From Nitrospira sp. ST-bin5 (GTDB taxonomy: Bacteria > Nitrospirota > Nitrospiria > Nitrospirales > Nitrospiraceae), in assembly GCA_002083555.1 (NCBI GenBank), contig MSXN01000001.1:138128-202127 (forward strand): DNA of 64,000 bases. Direction: 5' to 3'. Shown here piece after piece: positions 34,026-42,668 of this stretch; position 1 is the stretch's first letter; each line of letters opens with the position of its first letter. The notes under the pieces are model-generated. The model was not told where the DNA came from. It searched no databases and saw only the letters and a program-made list of their open reading frames with translations. A program made the translations under genes and the position numbers.

Positions 34026-35261
34026 TCACACACCCTCTCTGTCCCTTCCGCCCTGCAGTGCAATGCACGAGCCGACAGACGCCGCGCCCAACAATGACGG
34101 CGCGGGCGGTGAGGGGACTCCGGTGAATGTGTTGCGCGCATCGGTCCCTCGCAGAATATCCCGCACAAACCGTTGCAATTTTCCAGAATGCTGCTCGACG
34201 CTAAATTGCTCGCACAGTTGCTCAGAAGGCCTCTGATCAGCCAATTGCTCTGCGCCGGGCGAATCCAAGAAGCCCGCCCAATTCTCCGCCTCATCGAGAA
34301 CGACAATGCCCGGCCCTGATGCACAGGCGAGGCCACTCGCGGCCTGGGTCGTGGCAAGCACCGGCATTCGATTATGCAGACTCTCCGCAAGCTTGATATT
34401 GACGCCGGCGCCCACATGAGTCGGGCAGACCATGATATCGGCATGACTCCATACCGTAGCCAAATCGCGCACCATTCCGTGACGAACAACGCCTTCACGA
34501 ACCGCTATCCGCTCACTCCCCCGGCCAAATACGTGAACCTCCAACGGACGACGTACGCGAGGCAGAACTTCCGCCATCAACCACGCCCAGTTGTGCCGAT
34601 TGGGCCACCAGGAAAAATCCGCCAGATATCCGAGACGCAATGCACCACCGGACCGGGGAACACGGGAGAACGGGCATGTGGTAAACAGCGGCGGCAGGTG
34701 GATCGCTCGCAGGTTGGGCAGGCGGGCTCTGGCCCACGCCCTTTCGCTTGCTGACACAAAGACAACTCCTCCAGCCCTGCGGAAGCCATCAACTTCAAAC
34801 CGCTGCTGCTTGGCGACTTCGCGGCTGAGCAAAGGCGAAAGGAATCGGTTGGCGGCGAGTTGCTGGTCCAGCAGCTGATGCTCCAGATTATGCGCCACCA
34901 CCACCGTGGGCAGGTGAGACGGGAGTTCCTCACGGACCCACAACATGTCGCCTCCGTTAATGAGCACCGCGTCAAACCGGCGGGAGGAGACGGCTTCCCG
35001 AACCCTGATGCGCAACTCATGCCGGCGCGCAAACAAGACTTTTGCCGGCAGACTCGACATACAGGATTGAGCCAACGACAGGGCTTGACGGACGCGATGC
35101 CACGAACCGGGAGGCGCCTGCCGGGGCCCTACCAATTCCACATCAAACCGGTCCGTCCCGTTTCGTAGCGCTGCCACGAGGCCACGGGTGTAGGCCCCCG
35201 CCCCACCCGGGTGCGTGGCAGGGTCAACCAATGAGACCATGAGAATCTTTGCGGGAGCCAT
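34026..35261 (-). CDS. GT4-type glycosyltransferase
   Basis: 411 residues. N-terminal GT-B domain begins ILMVSLVDPATHPGGAGAYTRGLV (Gly loop), followed by VVVAHNLEHQLLDQQLAANRF; the C-terminal domain has LGYLADFSWWPNRHNWAWLM, VHVFGRGSERIAV and CPTHVGAGVNIKLAESLHNR, the donor-binding segment. The last 50 residues are non-conserved. Donor unknown. Confidence 0.88.
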   Translation of the reverse strand: MAPAKILMVSLVDPATHPGGAGAYTRGLVAALRNGTDRFDVELVGPRQAPPGSWHRVRQALSLAQSCMSSLPAKVLFARRHELRIRVREAVSSRRFDAVLINGGDMLWVREELPSHLPTVVVAHNLEHQLLDQQLAANRFLSPLLSREVAKQQRFEVDGFRRAGGVVFVSASERAWARARLPNLRAIHLPPLFTTCPFSRVPRSGGALRLGYLADFSWWPNRHNWAWLMAEVLPRVRRPLEVHVFGRGSERIAVREGVVRHGMVRDLATVWSHADIMVCPTHVGAGVNIKLAESLHNRMPVLATTQAASGLACASGPGIVVLDEAENWAGFLDSPGAEQLADQRPSEQLCEQFSVEQHSGKLQRFVRDILRGTDARNTFTGVPSPPAPSLLGAASVGSCIALQGGRDREGV

Positions 35262-35419
35262 CAGTGCGTGCGCCCTCTATCCTGTGCCAAGTCCGAAAAC
35301 CCTGACATCGTCCTTCGCCGGAGCATCCATAACAGTTGAATCATCAATCGCCCCTACAGCTCACCGTCTCCTCTGAGATCAACTGATCGATGAGGGACAT
35401 TGCTCCGCTCCCTTTCGCC

Positions 35420-36886
35420 TTATCCGGCCTGGACCGGCGCTATCTTTCGCCCTAAGAACGACCGCACGGCAGAAATTTCCCTGGAGCGAAACTCCCCGAT
35501 CCACCAATAGCCGAGCAGGCTGATGACCCCGAGCAGCACCAGCTTGACAAACACGAGCAACCCGGGAGTCGGCCACCACAATGACACGGTCCCAACAACC
35601 AGACCGATCGCCAGACTCCGGATTACGGTTCCAACCGGCGGACACACCGTCCACAAGGCATACACACCGGCCCCTGCCGCGATCGCCCCAAAAGAGGAGA
35701 CCACGACCGTTACCAAGGCGGCGCCCTGCTGCCCGAATCGGGGTATCAGAACGAGATGACCGGCCAATCCCAACAGGACCAAAGGGCTCGTAAACATGAT
35801 CGTTCTGGCCGGCAATCCCGCCGCCGTCATGATCGTGATCGACACCATCAACATCACATTCGAGACCGCTCCGACAATCAGCAAGGCCAACAGCGGGCCG
35901 GCAGGGAGAAACGCGGCGCCGAACACGACTTGCACGATCTCCGGGGCCGCCCCGGCGATGATCGCCGCGATAGGAATGAGGAGCATCGTGACACGCATCG
36001 CATCACGCGCGAGTTCCCGCGCCTGCTCCTGTTGACTGTCCGCAAGCTGGCGACTCAATGTCGCGAGAAGCAGGGAGGAGAATGTCCAGGAGAACAATCC
36101 GGGCAAGAGCGAGAGGCTTTGAGCCGCACTATAGATACCGGCCTGCGCGGCCGTCCCTCCAAGAATTTTGAGCATGAAGAGATCCATCCCGTTGAAGAAA
36201 ATCAGACAGATCGAGGACAGAAATAACAGCGCGCCGTATCGCTGAATCGGGAGCGGCACCGGAGGTTGCTTGGCGAGCATCCCCGCTCCAAGGTACCAGC
36301 GACTGAGCAGAAGCTCTGCCAGCGACGAACCGATCACTCCCAGCACCGCTCCTGTCATGGAGAAACCGGCTTGGACAAGACCCATCACAAGAGTCATGCG
36401 GACCAGCCAGCGCCCGGCTCTGGCCGCCGCGCCGGCTCGGTAGTTCCTCCTTCCGATCAACACGTTTCGATAGGCTTGTCCGACACATAACAGGGGAATA
36501 TCGAGCGCACACAGGCGGAGATAGAATGCCAAGTCCGGCTCTTTGAACAGCGCGCTGAGCGGTGCGGCAAGAATCCAGATAAGGACCATCGCCCCCAGGC
36601 CAATCTTCAGACTGAGCCGGATCATCGTGGCGCCGACCGGTTTCCAATCGTCCGCCTCACCGACAAACTTGATCGTCGCCTTTGTAAAAAAGGAGTTGAT
36701 CGCGCTTTCGATCCAAATGATCGTGGTCAGCGTCAGAGCCAGTAACCCATAGCCCTGGGGACCAAGACGTCTCGTCAAGAAGCCCGTCGTAATAAGGGCC
36801 GTAAGCGGGAACAGCAACTCCGCCAGAAATATTCTGGCAGTCCCGTCCATCATGCGACGCCCCGTCGTCGTAGTCAGTAAGCTCAT
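35420..36886 (-). CDS. Wzx-type polysaccharide flippase (MOP superfamily)
   Basis: 488 residues, about fourteen hydrophobic spans, beginning with the MOP/PST pattern GTARIFLAELLFPLTALITT-GFLTRRLGPQGYGLLAL. Expected to flip undecaprenyl-diphosphate-linked repeat units across the inner membrane. Presence of a Wzx implies a Wzy-dependent route, although no unmistakable Wzy, Wzc or Wza is seen here. First gene after a 375-bp gap; a promoter candidate lies upstream. Confidence 0.88.
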   Translation of the reverse strand: MSLLTTTTGRRMMDGTARIFLAELLFPLTALITTGFLTRRLGPQGYGLLALTLTTIIWIESAINSFFTKATIKFVGEADDWKPVGATMIRLSLKIGLGAMVLIWILAAPLSALFKEPDLAFYLRLCALDIPLLCVGQAYRNVLIGRRNYRAGAAARAGRWLVRMTLVMGLVQAGFSMTGAVLGVIGSSLAELLLSRWYLGAGMLAKQPPVPLPIQRYGALLFLSSICLIFFNGMDLFMLKILGGTAAQAGIYSAAQSLSLLPGLFSWTFSSLLLATLSRQLADSQQEQARELARDAMRVTMLLIPIAAIIAGAAPEIVQVVFGAAFLPAGPLLALLIVGAVSNVMLMVSITIMTAAGLPARTIMFTSPLVLLGLAGHLVLIPRFGQQGAALVTVVVSSFGAIAAGAGVYALWTVCPPVGTVIRSLAIGLVVGTVSLWWPTPGLLVFVKLVLLGVISLLGYWWIGEFRSREISAVRSFLGRKIAPVQAG

Positions 36887-37040
36887 TCCACCCTTTCAGA
36901 CATCACGCATATAGGATGCTCCATCCCCTCAACAGACTCCGCTTCTTTGGCGGGAACCGGCGTGCCTCCCTTTGCCATCTGTCTACTTGATAGAGCCCAA
37001 TGGGCGACCAGAGATTAAAGACCGCATGAGGACATGGATC

Positions 37041-37069
37041 AGTATAGAAACAAGGTGCCGGGTAGCCAA
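37041..37069 (-). promoter_or_regulatory. Possible promoter for the Wzx-led operon
   Basis: Minus strand TTGGCT (37069-37064), 17-nt spacer, TATACT (37046-37041), about 155 bp before the flippase start. It follows a hairpin that may end the preceding transcript, consistent with an operon boundary in this gap. Confidence 0.35.
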
Positions 37070-37204
37070 TACCTCTTACTTCACTCTTCCCCTACCAAAG
37101 AGGGGCGAAGGAAACGAAGCATTGTGATGGCAGCCGTACGCCTAGGCAGAATTGTCTTTACGTGAGATAGAGCGCCCGACCATCTTCGTTGCCCCGGAAC
37201 TCTA

Positions 37205-37236
37205 TGGTTCGTCCTGAGCAGCATCAGGACGAACCA
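37205..37236 (-). terminator. 13-bp perfect hairpin downstream of the cellulose-synthase-like gene
   Basis: TGGTTCGTCCTGA and its exact complement flank a six-base loop, 26 bp after the stop codon on the minus strand. No run of T follows, so it is at best a weak intrinsic terminator or an RNA-stabilising stem. Confidence 0.5.
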
Positions 37237-37261
37237 GATGGTCAGGCTCTGGAAGGATGAG

Positions 37262-38836
37262 TTACCGGCTCACGCGGCGTCTCAAGACCCCGCTCCACTC
37301 CGTAGCCATCAGGCCCACGGTGATAGCCACAAACCCCATCGCGCACCACTGGGCTGCGAGCGGAAGGGTCCCATGGACGCTCAGCCCTATTGCCCACGCC
37401 ATTCCCACTATCCCCAGGGAAATGAAGTGCGGCCAGAGCACGAAGGATGCGCGGCAAGGGTCCCCGGTTTTGGGAGTCGCGATAAAAGGAAACTGGCGGT
37501 TGCCCAAGACATCGGCAACGGCCGCCAATTGATACGGCCATTTCGCAAACTGCAGAAGGCCGGCTCGCCAATGAATCCCCTGCTCCGATTTCCTATTCAA
37601 GTAGAACCGCTGTCGATAGCGCTCCCAGATCCGCAACATGACCACCACGCACCCGCCGCTGACCAGCACTTCGGTGGTGCCCAGAGCGGGAATGTGCCCG
37701 GATACCAGCATGAACGCCACAAGCATCATCGCAACAGGAAGCACCATGCTCCTATGAACATAGTTCAATCCGTGCAAGGCGTTCAACATAGCGGATGTCG
37801 GCGAGAGGTTCCGGGCCACTGCAGGCCCGATCCGTAGCTTCACGTCAAGGACAGAACGGGTCCACCGCCGTTGCTGATTGAGATAGGCCGGCCAGTCCAC
37901 CGGAGCCAACCCTCGGGCCAGCACTTCAGGAACATAGACGCCTTCCCATCCACGATTCTGGTACAGCAGCGTCAGCAGTAAATCGTCGGCATCGTGTGCT
38001 GCAAACCCGCCGCACTCGCGCAAGGCGCTGAGACGGTGTGTGGCGTGACACCCAATGATGAGCGGGAACCCTTTCCCATAACAGGCCATTTGCACGAGCG
38101 AGTAGAACTCATAGGTTTCTTCCGCCGCCCCTCTCGCGATAAAGCTCGCCTCTTGATTGCCATACACCTGCGGAGCCTGCACATAGCCTACTCTCGCATC
38201 ATCGAAATACCCGAGGACTTTGGCGAGAAACACGCGCTCAGGCACGTGGTCGGGATCAAAGGCCGTCAAGATCTCATATCGATCGAATCCGATCTCATGG
38301 AGCCAGGCATTGTAGTTTCCATGCTTGGAGGCCTTCCGAAACATGCCGACCTCGGTCTGATAACGCGGGAACGGCTTGCGGCTGAAATGGTGGACGCCCA
38401 GGGTGGCGCAGACCTGCTTGACCCGCTCATCATCTCCCTCATCCAGAACCCACGTGTCGTGAGGATAGTCGAGGTTCATCAAGGCCTTCAGGGTTTGCTC
38501 CAGCAATTCCACTGGCTCAATCCCCGGCACATACGTGGTCACGACCGCCACCTTCCAGCCCGGTCTCGGCAACACAGCTCTTGGCCGCTGCATGCTGGGA
38601 AGAATCAGCCATCGCCCGAGGTGGTTGAGGAGAAGCACCGCGAGGAGTCCGGAACAAACCGTCATGACAAAGGCATGTTCTCCCCACGCCTGGAGTTGAA
38701 ACCAGAGAAAGACAAACGCCGCGATGGCAGCCACCCCCAACACCGTCAACAGCCAGTAAAAGAACCGGTCCCTGGGCTGGAGGACGTCGTCACTTATCAC
38801 TCTGGTCGAAAGACTGCTCCCGATAGACCGCTCCAT
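37262..38836 (-). CDS. Cellulose-synthase-like processive GT2 glycosyltransferase
   Basis: 524 residues. Two N-terminal membrane spans (about 25-70), a cytoplasmic GT2 domain and about five C-terminal spans. Catalytic landmarks in order: VLDEGDD (about 131-136), FDPDH (DxD), AHDADDLLLTLLYQNRG (base region) and QQRRW (Q-x-x-RW). This is the BcsA/processive-synthase pattern, so it may polymerise as well as extrude a homopolymer; no PilZ domain is fused. It could also be the initiating or chain-extending transferase. Followed by a hairpin. Confidence 0.9.
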   Translation of the reverse strand: MERSIGSSLSTRVISDDVLQPRDRFFYWLLTVLGVAAIAAFVFLWFQLQAWGEHAFVMTVCSGLLAVLLLNHLGRWLILPSMQRPRAVLPRPGWKVAVVTTYVPGIEPVELLEQTLKALMNLDYPHDTWVLDEGDDERVKQVCATLGVHHFSRKPFPRYQTEVGMFRKASKHGNYNAWLHEIGFDRYEILTAFDPDHVPERVFLAKVLGYFDDARVGYVQAPQVYGNQEASFIARGAAEETYEFYSLVQMACYGKGFPLIIGCHATHRLSALRECGGFAAHDADDLLLTLLYQNRGWEGVYVPEVLARGLAPVDWPAYLNQQRRWTRSVLDVKLRIGPAVARNLSPTSAMLNALHGLNYVHRSMVLPVAMMLVAFMLVSGHIPALGTTEVLVSGGCVVVMLRIWERYRQRFYLNRKSEQGIHWRAGLLQFAKWPYQLAAVADVLGNRQFPFIATPKTGDPCRASFVLWPHFISLGIVGMAWAIGLSVHGTLPLAAQWCAMGFVAITVGLMATEWSGVLRRRVSR

Positions 38837-38839
38837 CTC

Positions 38840-40423
38840 TTATCCGCCCCTCTCGTTATCACCTAACGGGCGAAGCCGTTCGGCATCGGTGCTCCGCCAG
38901 GTCTGCCGCGCTCCTGTCCGAACCGCGAGGCCGCGATAGGCCCCCACGCCACACACGGTACGCAGCCACAGACGGCCCAGGACCCGCCAATACCCCCATC
39001 CCACCTGGGCCAGCTTGAACGAGGACATGCCCATATCCGGCGTGCGATTGATCCAGGAAATCGGAACCTCCTTCACCTGATAGCCCATCAGCAGAGGCTG
39101 CAACCCAGTCTCCGCATTCACCGCAAACCAGGGCTCTATAAGACAGAGCTGCTCCACGACTTCGCGGCGCAGCAGCTTCAGATTATTGGTGAGGTCGCGG
39201 AAACGGCGGAGCAACAAGATCTGAGCGATCAGGTGGAACCCCCGGTTGGCGACGATCTTCCCGAATGGATAGTTCAACAACACGCTATGTCGGGAGAACC
39301 GGCTCCCGACGACCACGTCATACCCTTTCACGGCTTCGTCGAACAAATCCGCTATTTCCGGCAGCAAATGCTGAAAGTCGCAATCCATGGTGAGGACGTA
39401 GCGTCCTGTGACCGCCCGGTAACCATCTGATAAGGCCCGACCGACTCCGTTCGGACCGGTCCGTGAAACCAGCCGTATCCGGTCGTCAACGGCCGCCATA
39501 CGCTTGATGACAGCGGCGGTCTCATCCTTGCTGTTGTCGTCCACCAAAATGATCTCGTGAAGATAGTCGTTATAGAGCCGCCGCAACCCATCCACAAGCG
39601 GCCCGACATTCATCTGTTCGTTGTAGCAGGGAACCACGACAGACAAGGATCTCTTCAGCGATGTGTGCGAGGCCAACGACACGGCCGGTCGTTCGACGAT
39701 GCGGGGTGGCTTTTGGGCATGCACCAGGATGGCGCCTGCTAAAGTTCGAATCACCGGCGCATTTTCCAGAATGATCGAAAGATTCCGGAAGAACCAAACC
39801 AGCCGCGGGGGTAGCGGGGCAAAAACAAAATCGTTGAATACGGCAAAGACCCTAATAAAACCCACCTCCGACATGAGTTCGTACAATTGACCGCGGCTAA
39901 GCAGGGACCGGGGGTCAGTCTTGCCGAAGACACGCGCCAGCAACCGGCGAAGCTTCAGGACTATGTTCCAGGGATTGCTTTCATAAAACACCACCTGCCC
40001 GCCGGGTTTTAAGAGTTCCAGCACATGTTGGAGCAACATCGCGCAGTTACGTTTATCGAGCAGATCCATCGCGACGACGAAGTCAAATTGCCGCCCGTTC
40101 AGAGTGTCTGGAAACGACCCTGCGGCGACGAACTCAACCTCCTCCGGGATATGGCTAGGTTTGTTGGCAAGAGCTTCAAAAGTCACTGCAGTAATGGGAT
40201 TTCGTGCGTGAGTCACCTGCGCCAATTCGCGGGTGAACAATCCTTGGCCACACCCTATCTCGAGAATGCTTTGCCCGGGCAGGAGATGAACCAGATGCCG
40301 GAAGGACTGAGCGCGCCAGCGGAGACGATCCGCCGTAATGGGATCCCGCTGCACATAATATTCGTCCCGAGTCTTCTCGCGAAGCGCAAGAGTCTTGAGC
40401 ATTGATTGGTTTGAGGTGCTCAT
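38840..40423 (-). CDS. Fused SAM methyltransferase and DPM1-like GT2 glycosyltransferase
   Basis: 527 residues combining two enzymes. About 1-240: class I methyltransferase with ILEIGCGQGLFTREL (SAM loop) and VLELLKPGGQVVFYE. About 260-500: polyprenyl-phosphate-type GT2 with LSVVVPCYNEQMNVGPLVDG, ILVDDNSKDETAAV, LTMDCDFQHLLPEI (DxD) and VVGSRFSRHS. The second half resembles dolichol-phosphate-mannose synthase-like enzymes. A fusion suggests that the methyl group and sugar go on the same lipid-linked intermediate. Lies 12 bp after the SDR gene. Confidence 0.88.
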   Translation of the reverse strand: MSTSNQSMLKTLALREKTRDEYYVQRDPITADRLRWRAQSFRHLVHLLPGQSILEIGCGQGLFTRELAQVTHARNPITAVTFEALANKPSHIPEEVEFVAAGSFPDTLNGRQFDFVVAMDLLDKRNCAMLLQHVLELLKPGGQVVFYESNPWNIVLKLRRLLARVFGKTDPRSLLSRGQLYELMSEVGFIRVFAVFNDFVFAPLPPRLVWFFRNLSIILENAPVIRTLAGAILVHAQKPPRIVERPAVSLASHTSLKRSLSVVVPCYNEQMNVGPLVDGLRRLYNDYLHEIILVDDNSKDETAAVIKRMAAVDDRIRLVSRTGPNGVGRALSDGYRAVTGRYVLTMDCDFQHLLPEIADLFDEAVKGYDVVVGSRFSRHSVLLNYPFGKIVANRGFHLIAQILLLRRFRDLTNNLKLLRREVVEQLCLIEPWFAVNAETGLQPLLMGYQVKEVPISWINRTPDMGMSSFKLAQVGWGYWRVLGRLWLRTVCGVGAYRGLAVRTGARQTWRSTDAERLRPLGDNERGG

Positions 40424-40435
40424 AGAGGGCTTTCA

Positions 40436-41488
40436 CTAACGCAACCGAACATTCCAGGCGCTGATCATTTCCCGAAATATGTTGTCGAGCTCTTTGGTCA
40501 CCGACCACTTGGGATAATGTTTCTGAAAGCCGGTAAGATCGCTGATATAGCAAATATGATCGCCGACACGTGGCTGATCAAGGTACTCGTATTGCATTTT
40601 CTTCCCTGTCAACTCCTCGACCATGTCGAATGCCTCTAGAATAGAGCAGGAATTTGCTCGCCCTCCACCCATGTTGTAGACTTCCCCGCATCGGGGGTTG
40701 GCATAGATCTCTTCTATGGCCCGAGCAACATCGAAGCTGTGGATATTGTCCCTCACCTGTTTCCCCTTGTACCCATAGATTCGATAGGTCTTCCCGCTCA
40801 GTTGCGTCTTGACCAGATAGGACAAGAATCCATGGAGTTCGACACCCGAATGATTCGGACCGGTCAGGCAACCGCCTCGGAGGCAATGCGTCTTCATGCC
40901 GAAGTACCGGCCGTACTCTTGCGTCACCACATCGGCCGCAACCTTGCTGGCTCCGAAGATTGAATGTTTTGTCCGGTCGATCCGCATCGCTTCAGTCACA
41001 CCTTGGTAGTCCTCCGGTCGAGCGTAATCCCAGCGCCGGTCCAGCTCTTTGAGGGGCAACTCGTTGGGGGCATCCCCGTATACTTTATTCGTTGACATGA
41101 AGACGAAGACCGCGTCCGGGCAATGTTGCCGGGTCATTTCCAAGACATTGAGCGTTCCTGTGGCATTGACGTCGAAATCGTCGAATGGTCGACGAGCCGC
41201 CAGGTCATGGCTGGGCTGGGCCGCACAATGCACAATCATATCGAATGGCCCTTCGCGCTTAAACAGATCGGAAAGCCCTTTACGGTCTCGAATATCGAGT
41301 TGGTGATGAACGAACCGGCGAGTGCTTTGACGCAGCCGCTGTAGATTCCATGTCGTGTCACCTTCCGGACCGAAAAAGTCCGCCCGCATATTGTTATCGA
41401 CACCGATCACGCGAGTGGCACGGCTGTCGAAAAACGTCACGAGTTCAGACCCGATTAGGCCGCTCGATCCGGTGATGAACACTTTCAT
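40436..41488 (-). CDS. SDR epimerase/dehydratase, CDP-paratose-2-epimerase-like
   Basis: 350 residues, extended SDR fold: FITGSSGLIGSELV (GxxGxxG NAD loop), FMSTNKVYGD as in CDP-paratose (tyvelose) epimerases, and GGCLTGPNHSGVELHGFLSY. At the catalytic site the family YxxxK reads FGASK: Phe replaces the Tyr. I recall this Phe form in related sequences, so it may be a subfamily trait with altered chemistry rather than a defect. ATG 41488 has GAGGAGGAA upstream. Probably modifies a nucleotide sugar for this locus. Confidence 0.85.
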   Translation of the reverse strand: MKVFITGSSGLIGSELVTFFDSRATRVIGVDNNMRADFFGPEGDTTWNLQRLRQSTRRFVHHQLDIRDRKGLSDLFKREGPFDMIVHCAAQPSHDLAARRPFDDFDVNATGTLNVLEMTRQHCPDAVFVFMSTNKVYGDAPNELPLKELDRRWDYARPEDYQGVTEAMRIDRTKHSIFGASKVAADVVTQEYGRYFGMKTHCLRGGCLTGPNHSGVELHGFLSYLVKTQLSGKTYRIYGYKGKQVRDNIHSFDVARAIEEIYANPRCGEVYNMGGGRANSCSILEAFDMVEELTGKKMQYEYLDQPRVGDHICYISDLTGFQKHYPKWSVTKELDNIFREMISAWNVRLR

Positions 41489-41513
41489 ACAGTGGCGTTC
41501 CTCCTCTCGGCCG

Positions 41514-42668
41514 TCATACCTTCTTCATGGACATGGCGGAGATAAACAACGAAGAAAACATCGTCCCCCCTCCTATAATAATGAGAGTGGCGCCCAGCGA
41601 TGCCCATTCGGGACGCGAGAGCGGCAAAAATCCTGACTGTACCCACTCCCAGACCAGAAAGCCGAGGAGCCCCATCCCTATGAGGAAGACGCCCCCGCCG
41701 AGCAACAGACCGGTCTCAAGGCGAAACCAGTCGTAGAACGCACCGAGTCCCTTATTGTTTTTGTCGAAGCGGCGACTCCATGAATAGGTCTTGGCATGCA
41801 GGCCCAAGCTCACAACTTGAAATCCCACCACGCTGAAGATCGTGCCAAAAATTCCTGTCGCAGTTCCGAGAGGCTTCCCGTTGAATTGGATAAGTCCGGC
41901 CAGGGAGACAACATGCGCGGCAACCCCCAGCGCCAGCGACAGGAGGCCGGGAAGAAAGAACACCTTGTTGGGACAATAAATCAACATCATGCGCAGGCTT
42001 CGCCAGCCATCGCGGAACGTGCGCAGCTTCGACTCCCCTTTTCGCTCAGCCAGCTGGATCGGCAGTTCCGCCGTCCTCAATCCGGCCAGTCCCGCATTGA
42101 TGGCCAGTTCGAGATTGAACTCCATACCGGGGCTGACCGGTTGGATCAGATCGTACGCCCGTCGGCTAAAGGCGCGATAGCCGCAATACACATCGGTATA
42201 GTCGGTCTTGAACAACACATTCAGAATTTTCGTCAGCAAGGGATTCCCGAAGAACCGATGAAGAAAGGGAATCGTGGCATGCCCCCCTTCGAGATAGCGA
42301 CTCCCGGTCACGAAATCGTGGCCCTCTCGTAACTTGTCAAGGAAGGTGGGAATCATCGTAAAGTCATAGGTATCGTCGGCGTCCCCCATGACAAGATACG
42401 TCCCCTTCGCATGCGCGAACCCTTTTAAGTACGCATTGCCGTACCCGCGTTCAGGCTGATGCACGACTCGGGCACCCATCGCTTCCGCAATCGCCACGGA
42501 TCGGTCCGTCGATCCATTGTCACAAACGACGATTTCACCAGCGAGGTGCGCTTTCGCGAACGTGTCCTGAATCTTCTGGAGGCAGGCACCGATGGCGGCC
42601 TCCTCATTCAGGCAGGGAAGCACGACGGAGACCACCGGCCCCGTTGAGGCCAAACATCCGTCACTCAT
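41514..42668 (-). CDS. Polyprenyl-phosphate GT2 glycosyltransferase with membrane C-terminus
   Basis: 384 residues. N-terminal GT2 domain (VSVVLPCLNEEAAIGACLQK, VVCDNGSTDRSV, GDADDTYDF as DxD, VTGSRYLEGG) and four C-terminal membrane spans (about 235-380). This is the layout of enzymes that load a sugar on undecaprenyl or dolichyl phosphate, such as GtrB/DPM1-like. It would feed the GT-C proteins encoded immediately upstream (42665-46133). Confidence 0.92.
   Translation of the reverse strand: MSDGCLASTGPVVSVVLPCLNEEAAIGACLQKIQDTFAKAHLAGEIVVCDNGSTDRSVAIAEAMGARVVHQPERGYGNAYLKGFAHAKGTYLVMGDADDTYDFTMIPTFLDKLREGHDFVTGSRYLEGGHATIPFLHRFFGNPLLTKILNVLFKTDYTDVYCGYRAFSRRAYDLIQPVSPGMEFNLELAINAGLAGLRTAELPIQLAERKGESKLRTFRDGWRSLRMMLIYCPNKVFFLPGLLSLALGVAAHVVSLAGLIQFNGKPLGTATGIFGTIFSVVGFQVVSLGLHAKTYSWSRRFDKNNKGLGAFYDWFRLETGLLLGGGVFLIGMGLLGFLVWEWVQSGFLPLSRPEWASLGATLIIIGGGTMFSSLFISAMSMKKV

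Larger units (their letters stand above)
36887..37261. other. 375-bp gap inside the polysaccharide locus
   Basis: No gene supported on either strand. It contains the hairpin at 37205-37236 and the promoter candidate at 37041-37069, so it probably separates two transcription units of the locus. Confidence 0.5.
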
